From Cocos nucifera (Eukaryota > Streptophyta > Magnoliopsida > Arecales > Arecaceae): a DNA stretch of 64,000 nucleotides. The translations under genes and the position numbers were made by a program. The stretch is taken from positions 186,001-250,000 of the forward strand of contig QRFJ01000769.1 in the NCBI GenBank assembly GCA_006176705.1. Direction: 5' to 3'. Positions within the stretch are counted from its first letter, which is position 1, and each line of letters begins with the position of its first letter. The notes under the pieces are model-generated. The model was not told the origin of the DNA. It saw only the letters and a list, made by a program, of their open reading frames with translations, and did no database searches. This document shows, in pieces, positions 1 to 11,267 of the stretch.

Positions 1-2183
1 ACTCAACAGGATTTCAGAATGGAGAAATCGGACCCTATTGGATATGGTTCGATCCATGATGAGCTTCACAGACCTCCCTGATTTTCCTTTGGGGACACTC
101 ATTGTTAACTTCAATTTATCTACTGAATAGGGTTCCCTCTAAAATCGTTCCTACCACACCGTATGAGATATGGCACGGTAAGAAACCAAGTCTGAGTCAT
201 CTCAGAATTTGGGGTTGTCCGGCTCATGTCAAAAGACAACAAGCGGACAAGTTAGAGTTTAGGTCCTTTAGAGCTCGATTCATAGGATATCCTAAAGAGT
301 CATTAGGATACTATTTCTACATTCCAGAAGACCACAATGTGATTGTGAGTCGACATGCCATCTTTCTTGAAAAATAGTTTATTCAAGATAGCGGCATTGG
401 AAAGCAGATTAAGCTTGATGAGAAAGTCTCACAAGTACAATGAGCTAAGGACCAATTGGAACCAAATCAGGTTGAGCCAATAAGAACACTACCTCCTCCA
501 CCTCGTAGATCGAAAAGAGTTTCCCATCCCCCTGAAGAGATACTTAGGTATTATTTCAGAGGAAGTAGAGGAAATGTTCCTCGTAGGTAATGGTGCTCAT
601 GGTGATGATCCCAAAACCTACAACGAGGCGATATCAGATATCGACTTCGAGAAATGGCTAGAGGCAATGCAGTCAGAAATTGACTTCGATGCACTCAAAC
701 CAAGTCTGGACCTTGGTAGATCCACCAGAAGGTATAGTACCTATTGGGTGTAAATGGATCTTCAAGAGAAAGATTGGTGCAGATGAAATTGTGGAGACAT
801 TCAAGGCTAGACTAGTGGCAAAAGGTTATAGTCAACGCGAAGGCATTGATTATCAGAATACCTTTTCCCCAGTGGCTATGCTAAAATCCATTCGCATATT
901 GCTTGCTGTTGCAGCCTATTTCGATTATGAAATATGGCAAATGGATGTGAAAATGGCATTCCTAAATGGATATCTTGAGGAAGATATCTATATGGAACAG
1001 CCGCTAGGTTTCACATCCAGTGATACTGATCACAAGGTTTGCAAGCTGCAAAGGTCCATATATGGACTTAAGCAAGCATCTCGGAGCTGGAACACTCGTT
1101 TCAATGATGTGATCAAAATGTTTGGTTTCATCAAAAATGAATGAGGAAACCATGTGTTTTCAAAAAGGATCAGTGGGAGCGCTGTTGTCTTCCTCGTATT
1201 GTACGTGGATGACATCCTCCTTATTGGGAATGATATTCCCATGTTGACAACAGTCAAATTATGGTTGTCCAAGGAATTCTCCATGAAAGACCTAGGCGAA
1301 GCATCCTTTATTCTAGGAATTAAGGTCTATAGGGATAGACCGAATAGGATGCTAGGACTTTCACAGAAGATGTACATAGAGAAAGTACTAAAGAGGTTTA
1401 GTATGGAAAACTCTAAGAGGGGATTAATACCCTTCAGACATGGTATTCATCTTTCCAAGAAGATGTGCCCCAGCACACCTGAGGAAATAGAATGCATGAG
1501 CAAGATCCCTTATGCTTCTGCAATAGGGAGCCTCATGTATGCCATGCTATGTACACGACCTGATATAGCCCATGCTGTGAGTGTCACAAGCAGATATCAG
1601 TCAAATCCAGGTGAAGAACACTGGACTTCTGTGAAATGTATCCTTAAGTACTTGAGAAGAACTAAGGATATGATGTTGGTCTTTGGTAACGGAGAACTCC
1701 AAGTCCAGGGATACACAGACTCAGATTTCATGTCGATATAGATGATCGAAAGTCGACATCTGGGAGTCTATGTTTGTGTGCAATGGTGGTGCTGTCAGCT
1801 GGAAGAGTTCCAAGCAAATGGTGATAGCAGATTCCACCATGGAAGCAGAATATATCGCTGCATCAGAGGCTGCGAAGGAAGCATTCTGGTACAAGAAGTT
1901 TGCTGCAAAAATCAAAGTAATGCCATCAGATGCCATTCCTCTATACTGCGACAACAATGGCGCCATAGCCCTTGCTAAGGAGCCGAGGTCTCACCAGAAA
2001 TCCAAGCATATTGAGCGGCGATACCACCTCATCCGCGATTACCTCGAGAAGGGTTACGTCGAGGTCAAGAGAGTCAACTCCACAGATAATGTGGCAGACC
2101 CACTTACAAAGCCGTTGGGCCAGCAGAAGATCGAAGCCCACCTTGAGAAGATGGGACTTAGACTTGTAGCCAATTGGCTTTAG
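1..2183 (+). pseudogene. alpha-1 Copia pol remnant: integrase C-terminal half, reverse transcriptase, RNase H
   Basis: This is the 3' half of a Ty1/Copia polyprotein that would integrate and reverse transcribe the element. The integrase part (1-377) holds the region after the core, including an LNRVPSK and an HLRIWGCPAH stretch; its first 100 bases are out of frame. Reverse transcriptase runs from about 690 to 1740: KARLVAKGYSQREGIDY, then YVDDILLIGND (catalytic YVDD codons near 1202-1213), then LGEASFILGIKVYRD. RNase H follows at 1770-2183 with SSKQ, EAEYIAASEAAKE, YCDNNGAIALA and NVADPLTKPLG. Breaks: a stop at 1142-1144, a frameshift between the two RT blocks and another near 1740-1770. The frame ends 14 bases before the 3' LTR, as expected for Copia. 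The lineage is Tork/Angela-like by general appearance, which is an inference. Confidence 0.93.
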
Positions 2184-2186
2184 GAC

Positions 2187-2197
2187 AAGTGGGAGAT
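2187..2197 (+). promoter_or_regulatory. Polypurine tract of alpha-1
   Basis: The run AAGTGGGAGAT directly abuts the TG of the LTR at 2198, the position where plus-strand DNA synthesis is primed. The same tract is seen next to the 3' LTRs of alpha-3 (56948 onward, minus strand) and, slightly changed, of H. Confidence 0.85.
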
Positions 2198-3527
2198 TGT
2201 TAGATATATGTGCCCTAGAAGCCAGAATTGGCTGACACTTGTAATACACTTCTAAGGGGCAAAATTATAATTTTGACTATAATAAATAAAATGGGTTATT
2301 TTCTATCACATATGTGTATTTAGTGTCTGTGATACATCCTTTGAGTTAATGGTAATGATAATTCATATTTTCAAGAGTTGAAAATTTAAGACATGAATAA
2401 TCATTATTAACTCATAAAATGCTCCCGACCATAGGATCATCACGAGGATGGTGATTGATCCGGAAGGTTGGTGTACAATCGCTTCTCTTTAGTAGATGAG
2501 TCTTGAGTCTACGGTGTGGAGACACCAGAGCGAGAGTACAGGTACTCGTTAGAGAACGAGGGCACTGAGCGTGACCACCTCGAGTAGTCATTAGGGAGTC
2601 TACCTTCTCGTCAATGACTGACTCGATGCTGCAGTAGTGTGTCTGGTTCTTTGACCTGAGGTGCATCGGCAGTTCACCTTGAGGGTGTTATAGTTTGACT
2701 ACACCATTACTCGGATCTCCTAGCCATATGGAACCCTGAGGTGTATGTTGGCTATAGCATGTTCATTGTAGGAACTGGATTGCATCAAGATGGAATCTAT
2801 CTACCTCGGTGGTAGAGGAGCAGCCCTATGATAATCATGAGAATCAAGTCCAGAAGTCCATGGCCATGGCAGAGTGAAATAATAGAAAGAGTTTCTATTT
2901 AGATTTTCACATTCGGACTCGAATCGAATGATTACATCATATGACTAGAGACTAGGGTTTGACGAGTTTACCTTAACCCTAATCTGATCGGGGCTCAAGA
3001 TAGAAGAACTTAATCACACAGGTAGCTGCACCAAGAGGTTCACATTCAGCTCTGATGGGTTGCCACCATATACTGCTAGGTGTCACTGGTGGATTTTGGG
3101 AGCAATTAGAATGATTTAGATGATCGATCATTCTAGCTGTTCGAATCAGAAGAGTTCTGATCCATCGAAAGGAGTTTCGATGATGTCGATGATAGAGATC
3201 ATGACATATCCCATTACCATACAGAACTGAACCTAACTGGGATCACACAAACAAGGAGTTTGAATCTGGTGATCATCAATTGAACTGATCCAGTTCAATT
3301 GATCTGAATGAGATTCAATTAGGTTCAAGAAAATCGTGCTAGCACTCGATTGAACCTAACGTTCTTCTTTTGCTATCATAAATAAGTTGTCCTATCTGAG
3401 CCAAAGGAGTTTGTGCTCAATCAGAGGCCTTCATATGGTCTGACTGGAGGTTGTCCAAGTCAGAAAAGGTTGTCTTATTTTGTAAGACATTACCTGCCAT
3501 TTTTGGTCACCTGCCATTTCTTGTTCT

Positions 3528-3593
3528 TTGACTTTGGTCAAAAGTCTACCTTTGACTGGTCAAATGTTGACCATTGACACTTTGACTTTTGAC
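3528..3593 (+). promoter_or_regulatory. W-box cluster in alpha LTR U3
   Basis: Within 66 bp there are six TTGAC cores (starting 3528, 3552, 3567, 3574, 3582, 3589) and two GTCAA cores (3537, 3559). Seven of the eight fit TTGAC[C/T] on one strand or the other, the binding motif of WRKY transcription factors. The cluster lies about 310 bp upstream of the TATA element. It recurs in the alpha-3 LTRs (about 63650-63720 and 55561-55631) and in reduced form in alpha-2 (about 19110-19133 and 9285-9310). Confidence 0.7.
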
Positions 3594-3901
3594 CACATGT
3601 CATGCACCTATTGGAGAGCTGGTGGGGGCTTGTCCCCCTGCCAGAACCTGGCAAGGAAGAGGGTGCACGCCACCCTAGGCGTGTGCCCAAGTTGGAGGCA
3701 CCTAGGAGTCCTTGTTGGACAAGGACTCCATCTCCTTTTTGGATTCCAATTAGAGTTCTCCTAAGAATCAACTTTGACTGGTCTTAGGCACCCTCTAAGG
3801 AGGAATCCTAGGGGACTCTATTCCCACCAATCAGATTTAGATCTGATTTCACAAAGAGTTGTGATTGGTTGGGAAGAAGAGAAGTTGGATCACAGTCAGT
3901 C

Positions 3902-3909
3902 TATAAATA
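3902..3909 (+). promoter_or_regulatory. TATA box of alpha LTR promoter
   Basis: TATAAATA, followed by a C-rich stretch where transcription would begin some 30 bases on. Equivalent elements are at 53273-53280 (alpha-4, plus), 63336-63343 and 55251-55258 (alpha-3, minus), and 18746-18753 and 8923-8930 (alpha-2, minus). Confidence 0.7.
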
Positions 3910-4307
3910 AGACCCTGCGCCCAACTCAGATTCTAATAGAGAATAGAGAAACCCCATGCCCCAAGGCTGCCTCTCCCTTCTTCCTCCATGCCAAACTCAC
4001 CTTCTCCCTCTCCTCTCCACATCCAAAAGGAGTTTTGGACCTTGGTTGGTGCAATCCAGATCAAAGAAAGGCGATTGAAAGCTAGAAGGCTGCGCTGCTG
4101 CAACGGATGACTGCTGATCTTCAAAAGGAGTTTTGAAGATCCTCTAGATTAGATCCAGATCTAATTTTTGGAGATGTGATAGAAAAGAAGAGGATCTCCA
4201 GGTTCAGCCCGAGTGGATACTGGTAGAGGCCAGGCGCTTGCGTGGCTAAGATCCAAAACCTTCCGTTGCATATAGGATCATCAATGGGTAATAGGATTAC
4301 CCATATC

Positions 4308-4316
4308 AAGGTAAGT
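4308..4316 (+). promoter_or_regulatory. Candidate splice donor in U5 of alpha LTR
   Basis: AAG|GTAAGT, a near-ideal 5' splice site, at the U5 end of the LTR. The same position reads CAG|GTAAAT in alpha-3 (cut after 62945, minus), AAG|GTATAA in alpha-2 (near 18351, minus) and AAG|GTATAA in alpha-4 (53675, plus). A matching acceptor lies next to the gag start in alpha-3. Confidence 0.5.
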
Positions 4317-4484
4317 TAAATATAATTTTATTTATCTAAATTTATTTTAATTATTAAAATAATAAGAATCAAATCTAAAACATCTCAGATCTAATTCAGA
4401 TCAAAGAGAAAAATTTTTGAAATATATCTCTTGATCTGATCACATCTGAACGAACCTGGATCAAAAAATCAGGATTTTCCTTCA

Positions 4485-5740
4485 CTAATAACCTAATTAA
4501 ATTAGATTAAATCAAATTTAATTCTAATTTAATTATCTAGTTAAATTAGAAATTGGGTTGATATAAGTTCTAATTGAACTAGGACTTGTTCCTCCTTACA
4601 ATTGGTTTATCCAATAAACCAATTAGACTTGATCCAATCAAGTCCAAACTAAATCTAATTAAATTATATTTAATTAAACTTAATCTTAGTCCTTTGGCTT
4701 AATCAAATTAAGTCAATTAGTAATTCAATTGCTAATCGATCCTCCTGCAACACTTGCATTAGGTCAAACATCAATCATATTGATTATTTGACTTAATAAT
4801 GATTTTTAATCATCGATCAACCATTCGATCAGATCGAGAACTCTTATGTATGACCCCATAGATTCGAACCTATGTTGATAGTAGATAAATAAATTTCTGT
4901 ACCAATCAGATTGACCGTCTAGCAATGGTATCCAATGGTCGGATAGGTCAAATATGTAGAACAACATCCTTAGAATCCATGTGGATATAGTTTCCATATA
5001 ATTCATCTTCTTGACCAAAATGCAAGTAGGACATCTTAGAGTTTAACTATCAACCTCGATTAGATCATTCACATTGTATTTCAAAATACCAAATTTATCT
5101 TATGGATTACTCTAGCCAAGGTTTTTGCTATATTGAATTATAGTGATGCATACTTCTTCAACTCTTGGAGTGGTTAATCCCATCTTGATCACTCACCGAC
5201 TTTACAAGTACTTAACTATGTCCAAAAATCTTCTACTACTAAATTAGAAATTTAGTTAGTTTGGTACTAAAGCACAGTGAGTTGCTTATAAGCCACTATG
5301 GTGATCTTAGGTCTAAGGGATATTTATATCTATATCCCATCAGAGCAATTCTCGAGAGTAGAATGCTTTGAAATTGATCACGTCTAGTGATGATGTATCC
5401 ATACATCTTACTTGTATGCCATACCAGTGTCTCCACACTCATTGGTTAAGAGGATAATCAATCTATATGATATACAATGATCTATGCTCAATAAATATTG
5501 TCGTTCTAATTAACAGCATATCATTTGATCATGAACTATTTAAGGACTAATCGATAAATCTTTTTTTTATCAAAACTAAATAGTTCTAAGGACTTCATCA
5601 TAATAATGAAGTTTATTAGAAGATGTAGACTTTATGATGAAAATGCTAAAAATATATTTGATTTAATAATAAATTAATTATAATTATAAGATAGCATAAT
5701 CGTCAATAGGCTGACGATTGGCTTTAGAACATATTTTTCA
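4485..5740 (-). repeat. LTR of Copia element H (3' LTR, possibly truncated)
   Basis: On the minus strand the LTR begins TGAAAAATATGTTCT at 5740, immediately after a polypurine tract (GGACAAGTGGGAG) and the end of an RNase H frame, so this is the 3' LTR of a minus-strand element. No terminal CA can be fixed at the left side. The alpha-1 LTR ends at 4484 and may have cut it. The sequence is unlike the alpha LTRs apart from short AT-rich stretches. No gene is visible in it. Confidence 0.7.
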
Positions 5741-6804
5741 ATAACTCCCACTTGTCCTAAAGCCACTCAGCACATTATTTAATATCCATCTTTGACTTGT
5801 GGTCATCAAACTCCTTTATCACAAGGGCTTTAGTGAAAGGGTCAGCCAGGTTCTCCTTTTCATCGATCTTCTGAAGATCGACATCACCTCGATCCACGAT
5901 CTTCTAGATCAAATAGTAGCGGCATAGTTTATGCTTCATTTGCTAGTGTGCTTTTGATTTTTTTGCCTGAGCAATAGCACCAGTGCTGTCATAGTGGAGT
6001 AGGATCGGTCCATTAAGGAAGGATGCTACTCCAAGTTCGGTAATGAATTTTCTCAGCCACACTACTTTCTTCGCGATATCTGATGTTGCGATGTACTCTG
6101 CTTCACAAATAGAGTCTATCATAGTATATTGCTTGGAACTCATCTAGTAGATGGCTCCATCATTTTGGGTAAAGACATAACCCGACATGCTTTTGCTATC
6201 ATCATGGTCAGATTGAAAGCTGAAGTCTATAAATCTCTCAAGTTTTAGATCCGACTCGCCATAAACCAACCATTGATCCTTAGTATTTCTTAAATACTTA
6301 AGGATGGCTTTAACCACTTTTTAGTGATTTTTGCTTGGATCAAAATGGTATCTAGTCACTACTCCTAGTGAGTATGCCACATCTAGTCTCGTATATGTCA
6401 TGGCGTACATGATAGATCCCACTATCGAAGCATCTATGACTCTACTCATATGCTTTCTCTCTTCAGGAGCTGTCGGACAATCCTTCTTAGAGAGAATTTT
6501 ATGGCCTATCCAAAGATAGCCTTTCTTGAAATTCTCTATGCAGAACATCTTTAGCATAGTTTCTATATACGTGGACTGGGACAACCCAAGCATCCTCTTA
6601 GATCTATCCCTATAGATCTTCATCCCTAGGATGTAGGATGCTTCATCCAAGTCTTCATGACAACCAAACCTTTATTTCTTGTAGTGCAGGATATCATTCT
6701 CGATTAAGAGAATGTCATCTATGTATAAGATAAGGAATACCATTACTGGACCATTCATCTACTTGTAAATATTGGGCTCTTCTTTGTTTTTAATGAAACC
6801 ATAT
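5741..6804 (-). pseudogene. H Copia pol remnant: reverse transcriptase C-terminal half and RNase H
   Basis: On the minus strand, from 6804 downward: YIDDILLI (RT active-site box, second residue I instead of the usual V), then DEASYILGMKIYRDRSKRM and a region ending TRYHFDPSKNH (6321-6650). RNase H follows (5943-6143: MSSKQ, EAEYIATSDIAKK, HYDSTGAIAQA) and continues, with stops, to ENLADPFTKAL. The frame is related to the alpha elements but clearly a different family. Upstream sequence is lost at 6804, exactly where the LTR end of E begins, so E's insertion split this gene. The remaining part would lie on the far side of E, beyond the sequence preserved here. Confidence 0.88.
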
Positions 6805-7027
6805 TGTTGGTGTCAAATCTGAACGTCGCCAGAGTTGAAGAAGATGAGGTCACCATCGGTGACTCGCAAGACAAGTCTTGTCCAGAGCCTAGGGTGGGTG
6901 GCTCTGGCAAGACACTCCGACGATCAAGTCAGCTCTTCCGATCAACAAAAATGGAGTACTCAATAGAGAAAGTTATAGAGTATCGAGAAGGAGAAGAGAG
7001 CTTGAAAAAAATGTATCTGAAGGATCT

Positions 7028-7035
7028 CTTTTATA
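7028..7035 (-). promoter_or_regulatory. TATA box in the E LTR
   Basis: Minus strand TATAAAAG within GGGCTATAAAAGAGATCC. It sits about 220 bp from the LTR end at 6805, leaving a plausible R-U5 region. Confidence 0.55.
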
Positions 7036-8350
7036 GCCCGAAGCCTGTAACAAATTGATAGTGATAGTCGCAACTGCTTGGTAGTGGGACATTCAGGATT
7101 ATGTGGGATTTGTTATGGAGAGTGGTGTCCGTTGTCATGATGTGCTAGTCTATTGGAGGCCCAACAATTGGAGTTCGGATGAGGTAGTTGCAGGCGATGA
7201 AGGGTTCTTGGGCACTGTTATTCTGAAGGAGTTTGAAGGCTCCTAGGATTGATCGTGTGCTGGCTTTTATTTGCTATATTGAAGGTGTATGCCATGGTCC
7301 TTTTAGATAGCTGGAAGAAATTCAGCTAGAAGGGAAGTTCGGCAGGGGTTCGATCGACGAAGAAGCCTGGAAGATGTTCGATTGAAAGGAGTTTGATTGT
7401 CAGGGGTCCGCCAAGGCTGAGTACTGATTGATGGCCATAATAGGCAAATGCGATTGAAACACCGGTCTCTACTGTTCATTTGAGGTTCGACCACTTTCAG
7501 GGTTGCTCACTGATGAATAATGATAAAGCGCTGAAGTTCATCTTGGGGATAGTTTGGAAGAAGCTCAGCTGTTGGAGGAGCTTGACTAAGATTCTACCAA
7601 AAAAAAAGGGTATCAAAGGAAGTTCGTCCAAGCAGGGCCACACAGGCTATTGAAAGTAGATCGGCCGGGTGGGATGCACAGGAGTCAGGGACTTGGCCGA
7701 TTCTTTAGGGCAGAAGTATTGACTGTTCAAGCTCACTAGAGAAGGAATCCACAACATCTTGTCGAATCCAAAATTGATCTTTCCAGCCAATCAAATTATC
7801 TATCCACAGTATTGGAGGTCGGCCATCTTAGAGTGATTCAAGGTTCAAATACTCCTATGTGTTGAGGTTCGATTTTTATAGCCGCAATCGGACGAAATTG
7901 ATTAAGAGTTAGAGACTTAGTCGAACTTCGATAGGCATGGATTTATCCCTAACACTAGTCTCTCTACTCTCGAGTTTGAAGTTTGAAGGATGGGAGTAAA
8001 ACGGAGACTGCCGAAGTTCGATGGATTTTTCAATCCTATTGGGTTTCCCGTGTCTGGGTTGGATGGGAAATTTGGCTTTTATCGGGCTGGCATCGAAGGT
8101 TCGTAAATCCATGGTGATCCAAAAAGATGTTTTTCGAATTCTCTGCCAGAAGTCTACTCGAAATATAGTATTATTAAAGATCTGCCTATTGAAAGCTTTC
8201 TATCATGATGAGTGGGACATGCGTCGACCAGAGATCGGCTAGAGAAAATATGTAAGCATAACTGTCTTGTAACTCTAGGGGCTACTTAAACCCGCATTCC
8301 TCTTCCGAGTTCTTGCTTCTTCTGAAATCTTCATCTCCTTCCTCTAGTTT

Positions 8351-8355
8351 CCCTC
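8351..8355. repeat. Target-site duplication of alpha-2, left copy
   Basis: CCCTC directly before the alpha-2 3' LTR terminus (TTAAGGAAAA, its TG decayed to TT). It matches CCCTC at 20464-20468 directly after the 5' LTR. Confidence 0.8.
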
Positions 8356-9595
8356 TTAAGGAAAAAACGTATTTGTCGGATCAGGTTCGTTCAAATCTGA
8401 TTTGATCAAGAGAAATATTTTAAATTTTTTTTTTTCTGAGATCTAAATCAAATTTGATACTTTTCAAATTTGATTTGATGGATCTAATAAAATAAAATAA
8501 ATTAAATTAAATCAAATTTAATTTATATCTTGTTCTTGGTTAATCTTATTATCCTGTGATGATCCTGCTGATTGTTTGAGGTTCTGGATGTAGCCACGTA
8601 ATCGCCTGGCCTCTACGGATATCCACTTGGACAAGATTTTGATATCTTCTCCTTCTCGATCTATTCTCCAAAGATCAGATCTGGATCTGATCTTGAAGGT
8701 CTTCAAAATAACTTTTGAAGATCCGATGTCGTCTCTTGCAGCAGTGCTGCCTTCTTCCTTTCTTATCGCCTTTTTCTTGCCTGGATTGCACCAAACTAAA
8801 GCCCAAAGCCCCTTGGGCGTGGAGATGAGAGAGAGGATTAGAGGTAGGCATGAAGGAGAGAGGGAGATGGCTATGTGGCATAGGCAAGGGGAGAACCTCT
8901 TCAAAGCTAGGCATATATAGGGTTTATATAGACCCTACTGTGCCATGCAGTGCCACATCATCCTGACTAATCATGTCTCTTCGTGCAATCAGATCTAAAT
9001 CTGATTGGTCAGATGACATCACCCAATCCAATCAGATGAGAGCCCCTCTCCAACACCCTTAGGTAGTGCTAAGACTGGTCAAAGCATAGTCCTTTGGTGC
9101 CACCTAGTTTGATTCCAAGAAGCAACCTGGAGTCCCATCTATATGAAACTCCAAGCATCCCTATCCTTGGGCGCATGCCTCCCTAGCCATGTGCCCTCTT
9201 CTTTCCTCTTTCTAGCAAGAGGACAAGCCCCTATCTGCTCTCCAATGGATGCATGACACATGGGCAGATGTCTAAGTATCAAAGGTCAACGTTTGACCAA
9301 AGTCAAAAGACAAGAATTAGTAGGTGACGAAAAATGATAGATGTTGTGTCAAATTTATCTCATAAATAAAGATAATCTTTTTCTGACCTAGATAAGCTCC
9401 ATCAGACCAAGTAAAGGTACTTGAGTGAGCCCAAACACATTTGGCTAGTCGAGACAATATTTGATGATTGTAGAAGCAGAACATTAGGCTCAATCATGTG
9501 CTAGCATAATTTTCTTTAACCTAATTGAATCTAATTCAAATCAATTGAACTCGATTAGTCTAATTGTTGATATCTAGATCTAAATTCTTATTTGT
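8356..9595 (-). repeat. alpha-2 3' LTR, terminal half
   Basis: It matches the second half of the alpha LTR (equivalent to about 3249-4484 of alpha-1 in reverse), including the TATA element (8923-8930), the remnant W-box cluster (9285-9310) and the U5 block. It stops abruptly at 9595, where the LTR of element A starts. Read on the minus strand the boundary is ACAAATAAGAATTTAG, and the missing first half, ending ...CACACAAA, is found at 13018-14056. The open frames on both strands at 8518-8920 are chance frames in the LTR. Confidence 0.88.
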
Positions 9596-11267
9596 TGATA
9601 GAAGTACGATGTTGTCATTAAGACACTGTATTTATCAGTTTAAATATAATTTTTTAAATTAATTAAAAGTTATGAAGAGAGTAGTGAGTCGAGTCGAATC
9701 CATAGAGAGGCAATGATTTAATTCTAAAATTTTTAATTCTTTTTAAAAGAAAAAAAAAGAAAGATTTTTGAAAAAAAATTAAAGTCAAAAAATAGATTTA
9801 TAAATAAGAGTAAAATTTAAATTATACAAAAATAAACTTGGTACTAAGATCTACTATTTAGATCTTAGCGGCTACTTGCAATAAAATTAAAGAGCAATAA
9901 AGAATAATTAATTTAAAGAGCTAGAATTGAAAATAGCAATAAATCTTTCTTTATTAAAATTAAAACTTAAATTTAGAATTAAATATAAGAGATTAAAAAA
10001 AAAAAAAAAAAACTAGAAGGAGCTCGTAGATTAGCGTAGGTGTAGAGATAGCGTAGAAGATCGGTTCTTCTTCTCAGCACCATAGCTTTGAAGCAACCTT
10101 CAACCCTGAGCTTAGCTTCCATCCTTTACCTTGGCTTCCCTCTAACCAGATCTATCCATTTTTGGAGGCCTGTGATCCTTTTTATAGAGCTAGGAGGAGT
10201 CCAGGATTTTTCTCTAAGCGATGTGGGACAAAGAGCTTTTTTAATCATCAAAATATGAAGAAATATGAGTAGAATTTGGATTAAAATGGCTCTAAGATGA
10301 ATCTAGTAAAGTTGGTGAAATCTAGCCATTCAATAGGAATCCAATGAACCAAAAATCATCAAAATCAGATGCATATCGATCCAGATTAGGTCGGATTAAA
10401 TTTTGACCATTGATCGCACGTTGATGAAAAAAATCTGGCTGTTGATCGCACATCGAGAGTCCTAATCACCGCTGGGAGCATTTTGGACCGTCGGATCATC
10501 CCTTGGATCAAGCACTACCGTTGGATGGTGATTCGCATGAAGCCTAAAGTAGAAAATTTCCTCCATCATCCGATCTTGATCGTAAGCTATTGTAGCCATT
10601 CGATCACACAATTATTGTTCCCATGGACCACATGGACCGGCTACACCATACACCATAATGAATCAGCATCTCTGTCATCAAATGAAAAGTCCAAAATGCC
10701 CTATGAGTCGCGATAGATTTTCTGTAAACTCTTTAAGGATCTAGGTCCACCACGTGTCACTCTATGATTTGCCGATTTCTACTGAGCTAGCAGTCCATGC
10801 CTGGATCGTGGATCGGTTAACGACTTCCATGGCTGAGTCGGCTTGCGTGGCTGGCTTAGCATGTTATCTTAATTGGCTTGGCTCGACGTGCTAGCTTAGT
10901 TAGCTTGGCTTGATGCGCTACCTTAGTCGGCTTGGCTCGGCGTGTTTGGATGCGCCGATTGATATGGCACGACGACTTGAACTGACTGAGCCGTATGTTA
11001 TTTTTTATTTAATTTTTATTTATTTTATTTCTTTAGAAATTCATATCTTCACCATTGTAGCTCCATTTTGCATGAAACTTATTTCGTTATGATAGAAAAA
11101 TAAGTTCTTTCTATTAATTATAAAATTTTATTTTTTAATTAATTTTTTAATTAATAAAAATATGAATTTCTTAAAAAATATATATGAATTAATTATTAAT
11201 TCTTAAAAATAAATATAAATTAATTGATAAATTGATGCTTTTGTAGGTAAATTTATGGTACTTATCA
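9596..11267 (-). repeat. LTR of Athila-like element A (3' LTR)
   Basis: Plus-strand ends TGATAGAAG...ACTTATCA. It is homologous over its length with the two LTRs of element B (38481-40067 and 44605-46192) but somewhat longer (1672 bp). A TATA element on the minus strand lies at 10179-10186. The bases that follow (CCCCCCAACTTAAACTTTGCTC) are the same polypurine-tract region (as complement) seen beside B's 3' LTR, so A is a minus-strand element. A region near 10400-10625 has many degenerate repeats of a CCGTYSGATC-like motif. Short frames inside it look like chance. Confidence 0.85.

Larger units (their letters stand above)
2198..4484 (+). repeat. 3' LTR of alpha-1 (2.29 kb, Copia)
   Basis: The LTR starts TGTTAGATATATGTGCCC and ends in CCTTCA. 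It can be followed base by base against four further copies in the window: 18176-20463, 54689-56947 and 62771 onward on the minus strand, and 51543-53848 on the plus strand. It carries a TATA element (3902-3909), a W-box cluster upstream of it (3528-3593), and a conserved U5 block around 4210-4250 (GGCCAGGCGCTTGCGTGGCT). A splice-donor-like site lies at 4311. The partner 5' LTR is outside the window. The next five bases (CTAAT, 4485-4489) would be its TSD, which cannot be checked here. Confidence 0.92.
6805..8355 (-). repeat. E 3' terminal segment: LTR end plus antisense-gene promoter region
   Basis: On the minus strand this ends ...TTTGACACCAACA at 6805, a normal LTR terminus abutting the broken H gene. 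A TATA element (minus, 7028-7035) about 220 bp inside would start transcripts toward 6805. The inner LTR boundary and polypurine tract could not be located, so LTR length is unknown. The high-coordinate end (about 8260-8355) looks like the start of a plus-strand transcript: CTACTTAAACCC followed by a CT-rich leader that continues, after removal of alpha-2, at 20469. Short frames such as 6804-7058 are not genes. Confidence 0.6.

Noticed and set aside
6804..7058. 84-codon plus-strand ORF
   Set aside because: Covers R-U5 of the E LTR; its start codon region overlaps the element boundary.
6805..8355. Independent plus-strand Gypsy LTR starting TGTTGGTGTC
   Set aside because: First considered, but the TATA and U5 read on the minus strand and the CCCTC duplication joins it to E at 20469, so it is E's own terminus.
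8518..8920. 128- and 97-codon ORFs
   Set aside because: LTR sequence of alpha-2; partial equivalents at 18491-18743 are in the other LTR.
10483..10716. 77-codon ORF in element A LTR
   Set aside because: Within LTR sequence; not open in the B LTRs at matching positions beyond short stretches.
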